From assembly GCA_026724425.1 (NCBI GenBank), contig JAIUCV010000002.1, positions 3,663,001-3,727,000 on the forward strand: a DNA stretch of 64,000 nt, read 5' to 3'. The notes below the pieces were generated by a model, which worked only from the letters and a program-made list of their open reading frames with translations, was not told the DNA's origin and searched no databases. This stretch comes from Erythrophleum ivorense (lineage: Eukaryota > Streptophyta > Magnoliopsida > Fabales > Fabaceae). Every line of letters begins with the position of its first letter. Positions within the stretch are counted from its first letter, which is position 1. A program made the position numbers and the translations under genes. Positions 61,389 to 64,000 of this stretch are shown in pieces.

Positions 61389-62727
61389 TTATAACAGCAC
61401 AAATAAAACATGCAAAACATGCATATGTTCAACAATTGCACGTCTGCTTTTTTTTTTTCCTTTACAACTTGAAGCTTTATGCTGCTCACTTGCCCCTTTA
61501 GGTTGCTGGCAGTATTCATGAATTTGACGTTGCAGATCAAATATTGTACTTTCATTGACTTGCATTTGGGTCTTGAAATATTTTAATTTCTCCTCTATAT
61601 CGGGATGTAGCCGACCTTGTGGACCTTGTGGGTATATGGCCCCTGCCACGCTTGGATATGATAACGATAATAACTCATTTTTTTGTCCATACTTATAACC
61701 GAAAGGTGGGTCTTCTTGTACTTTATGTGAAACACTTCCTAACCCGTACACAGAGCCACCGCGTTTTTTCCCCCCAGCAGCTACTGCCCATAGCGTAACC
61801 TCATCTGCCAGGGAGAAATTTTGTGCATTTGCAGCTTTTGCAGCGTTGGTTTTGAGTCTTGCATATTCATTCTTAACCAAAAACAAGGAGAAAAAATTAT
61901 ATGATAATGATACATAAATGATCTTTCACACACACAGAGAAATACAAAGTTAGCAGACTAACAAAAGTTTTTTCAGATTTCTTATCTACCCAAGCACCAG
62001 AAGTTGGGTTCTGATGTGTTCGAACATGAAGTTCTACCGGAGCTATAGGCCTGTCGAAGTCTTTAGCTAGAGTTGCAGCATGATCAGTGAACAGAATATT
62101 GCCACCAGTGTGAAGAGATAGGCCGTCTATCAAGTCGGAAGTTCTATTTTGTTTTGCCAATTCACTTCTTCGTCTAAATTCTATCTTATTCCAATCAGCA
62201 CATAAATCATTCCAAATATGTTCATCTATCCAAATAGGTCGCTTTCCTTTATTTCTGTGATAATAGATCAAATCTTTCAAGCGATTTCTTGCACGATCTT
62301 TAAAATTGTTGTAAATTTGACGATGATCCTCTATAGTCCAGACATAATATTTCTGACCATATTATCCAATAATATTTATCAAATCATATACTTCAATAAA
62401 ATAAGTGTAACAAATGGGATTGTAAACTGTACCTGAAATTCTTTGAACCATAATTGTCGAACGGATTCAAGAACGTCCTTCCATGAATTATAAGGTCCTA
62501 GATAATTATGTTTCATCACTGCCACTATATACTCCACGACATCATTTCCATCGGGTGCAAATCTAATAAATGCAGATGAAAAAATAATGTAAAATAGAGA
62601 TATAAGCATTACAGATTTTGAAATAGAATTCATACCCAGTTTCACCATCGGGATGAATAAGTTGTTTCCCCATATTGATTCTAGCTTGAATTTGCGAGTA
62701 TAAGACTTCTCCATACGTTTTACCCAT
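61389..62727 (-). CDS. Ptta/En/Spm (Transposase_24) family protein, open copy P2
   Basis: Four minus-strand exons, 62636-62727, 62433-62562, 61963-62352 and 61389-61871, all with GT-AG borders, join in frame to 364 codons. Order of motifs: MGKTYGEVL near the N-terminus; FAPDGNDVVEYIVAVMKHNY and LWFKEFQ (residues about 31-74); FKDRARNRLKDLIYYHR, RPIWIDEHIWNDLCADW and SLHTGG (75-170); WVDKKSEKTF (to 204); EYARLK, then AAGGKKRGGSVYGLGS (235-250), the family signature; and a basic tail with KGKKKSRR (about 340-347). Residues about 285-320 look coiled-coil. The related copy P1 has a different, longer first exon, so the true start could lie further upstream. No DDE residues are evident. It is probably a transposon-encoded DNA-binding or accessory protein. 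Confidence 0.75.
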
Positions 62728-63842
62728 ATGCACTAAGTATGAGGAAATAAGAAAGCTTGTACAATATATATCCTTCGCAGTTCAGAGAAAATCTTAAATG
62801 TATAGCTCCAGGAAAATTATATAGATGTAGATCAACTTATTGTTGGTTTTGGGTGAAAGATAAGCATTAAGACGATGTTCACAGCGAATGAAATGAGAAT
62901 GAAATGAAGGTCAAATATATTCCTCATACCTCCACGTCAATTACTACAGCTTTATCTCTGCATGCAGATAACTCCGATTCTTTTGTCATTTCAAACAAAA
63001 AAGATAGGATGAAGACAAAGTGAATTGCATACATGTCTTGCCAACATTTCGTCCCGTGAAGCTGAAGCCAAAGAAAATTTGCCCCCACCTGGAGAAGATA
63101 GGACGGATATAAGGTAAGATGATGAAGAAAGAGAAACGAAAAAGTTTGGAAGGGATAAGGACGTGAAGACAAAGGAACCCACGTGAATGTAGTGCAAGAT
63201 TCTTCATATGAGGACGAAGCAACAATCAATCATTCATTCTTATTTGTTTATATATATACATATATACGTATTTATGCAAAAAAGCGATAATAACGTTTAT
63301 ATTATAACCCAAATTTATGTGATTATCTATATATTCTATTTTACTTAACTAAACATATTTTTATTATGTTAAAATATGTTATACTAATAATATATTTTTA
63401 TTATGCTAAAATATTTAGGTGGGTGGATTAAATTTATTATATATTAATAATAACTAATTATTACATTAAAATGTATGTCTAATCAAATTTTTACAGCTGA
63501 CGGATGAAGGTGGGCAAATTTGAATATCATATTACCATTGCTAGTTTTTAAATTATTCTTTTTAAAAAAATTTCTACACGTTTGAAAAATAAAAAATTAA
63601 TCGAATCCGGAGAATTACATTTATCCATAGCCGGAAAAAGAGAAAAAAAAAAAGAAAAAGAGAAAAAAAAGAAAAAGTCATTCAGTACAATTTGAAGGGT
63701 AAAATTGTCTAAAAAATAGTTACATTTTTTCCCTCCCCCTCTCTCCACGTTGCATCCAAACGGGGGAAGAGAAACTTCCTTTTCCGCCCCTCCCTCTCCC
63801 CTACTTTCCTCTTCGCTTCTCTCCCCCTCCACTTTTCTCCCC
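62728..63842. other. Right internal part and subterminal region of the 6.8-kb element
   Basis: The upstream region of P2, with a G/C-rich, purine/pyrimidine-biased subterminal region at 63720-63842 (plus strand CCTCCCCCTCTCTCC type). An A/G run lies near 63640-63680. The frames at 62924-63229 and 63548-63895 are compositional; no gene recognised. Confidence 0.5.
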
Positions 63843-63855
63843 CCCCATCCAAACG

Positions 63856-64000
63856 AAGCAACTATGTGTTCGCAGGGGATAGTACAAGGGATCACGGATC
63901 ACCATCTGATCAGGACAACTCAAACCTGGCACATTTCATACAACACCAATCTTCATTTTCTTCTCATTTTTCCGAGAACGTTTTTAAGAGGAACTAATGT
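63856..64000. repeat. Fragment 3 of the third X block
   Basis: GTTCGCAGGGGATAGTACAAG, CAGGACAACTCAAACC and CAACACCAATCTTCATTTTC match 2672-2755 of copy A in order, showing that the third X block continues past the window. Confidence 0.75.

Larger units (their letters stand above)
57016..63855. mobile_element. 6.8-kb inverted-repeat transposon with two Transposase_24-type genes
   Basis: CGTTTGGATGGGG at 57016-57028 is exactly inverted at 63843-63855; further G/A-rich similarity continues inward on both ends (57016-57240 and 63720-63855). The insertion interrupts the third X block: 56810-56965 matches copy A 2250-2425, and 63862 onward matches 2667 onward. A TA may be duplicated (left TTTA, right CTATG), but the target duplication is not certain. 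The element carries two related minus-strand genes (59411-60862 and 61389-62727) of the plant Ptta/En/Spm family. I found no DDE transposase, so it is either non-autonomous or of an unusual type. Confidence 0.65.

Overview
This is a very AT-rich plant nuclear window, most likely from a eudicot (probably a woody rosid; the species is not resolved). Evidence: multi-exon genes with GT-AG introns, plant-type 2-oxoglutarate dioxygenases, a long Tat/Ogre-like LTR, PIF/Harbinger and CACTA-type elements, MITEs and many (TA)n microsatellites. I see no rRNA, tRNA or CRISPR and no bacterial-style operon.

The only host genes I can support as intact are three tandem copies, all on the minus strand, of one four-exon Fe(II)/2-oxoglutarate-dependent dioxygenase (DOXC class): gene 1 (10689-12314, 365 aa), gene 2 (29904-31528, 365 aa, 8 residue differences from gene 1) and gene 3 (45324-47102, 362 aa, clearly more diverged, with an RxT in place of the usual RxS 2-oxoglutarate-binding motif). 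All three keep the same splice sites and a TATA box about 60-75 bp upstream of the ATG.

The array is built from two block types: X (a non-genic block of about 8.7 kb) and U (the gene block). The order is X-U1-X-U2-U3-X. The first two X-U units (1247-15452 and 15454-34190) form a recent tandem duplication with a basic period of about 14.2 kb. Copy B has since gained a 535-bp Tourist-like MITE (15569-16103, TAA target duplication) and a 4,539-bp solo LTR (24908-29446, CTCCT target duplication); copy A still holds both empty sites. Each X in copies A and B contains a non-autonomous CACTA-like element (5339-7157 and 20075-21870).

The older third unit is broken up by insertions: about 10.6 kb (34450-45055) in the 3' flank of gene 3, with a decayed PIF/Harbinger element; a Harbinger element of about 5.1 kb (50566-55690) that carries two exon fragments of a host glyoxalase I gene; and a 6.8-kb terminal-inverted-repeat element (57016-63855) with two tandem genes of the plant Ptta/En/Spm (Transposase_24) family, one open and one broken. 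Shreds of the third X block can still be read at 49690-50100, 56125-56965 and 63862-64000.

The region is therefore a case of tandem gene amplification followed by transposon colonisation. The most unusual items are the two-gene Transposase_24 element with no recognisable DDE catalytic gene, the glyoxalase-carrying Harbinger element, the mosaic divergence between duplicate blocks, and the active-site motif change in gene 3.
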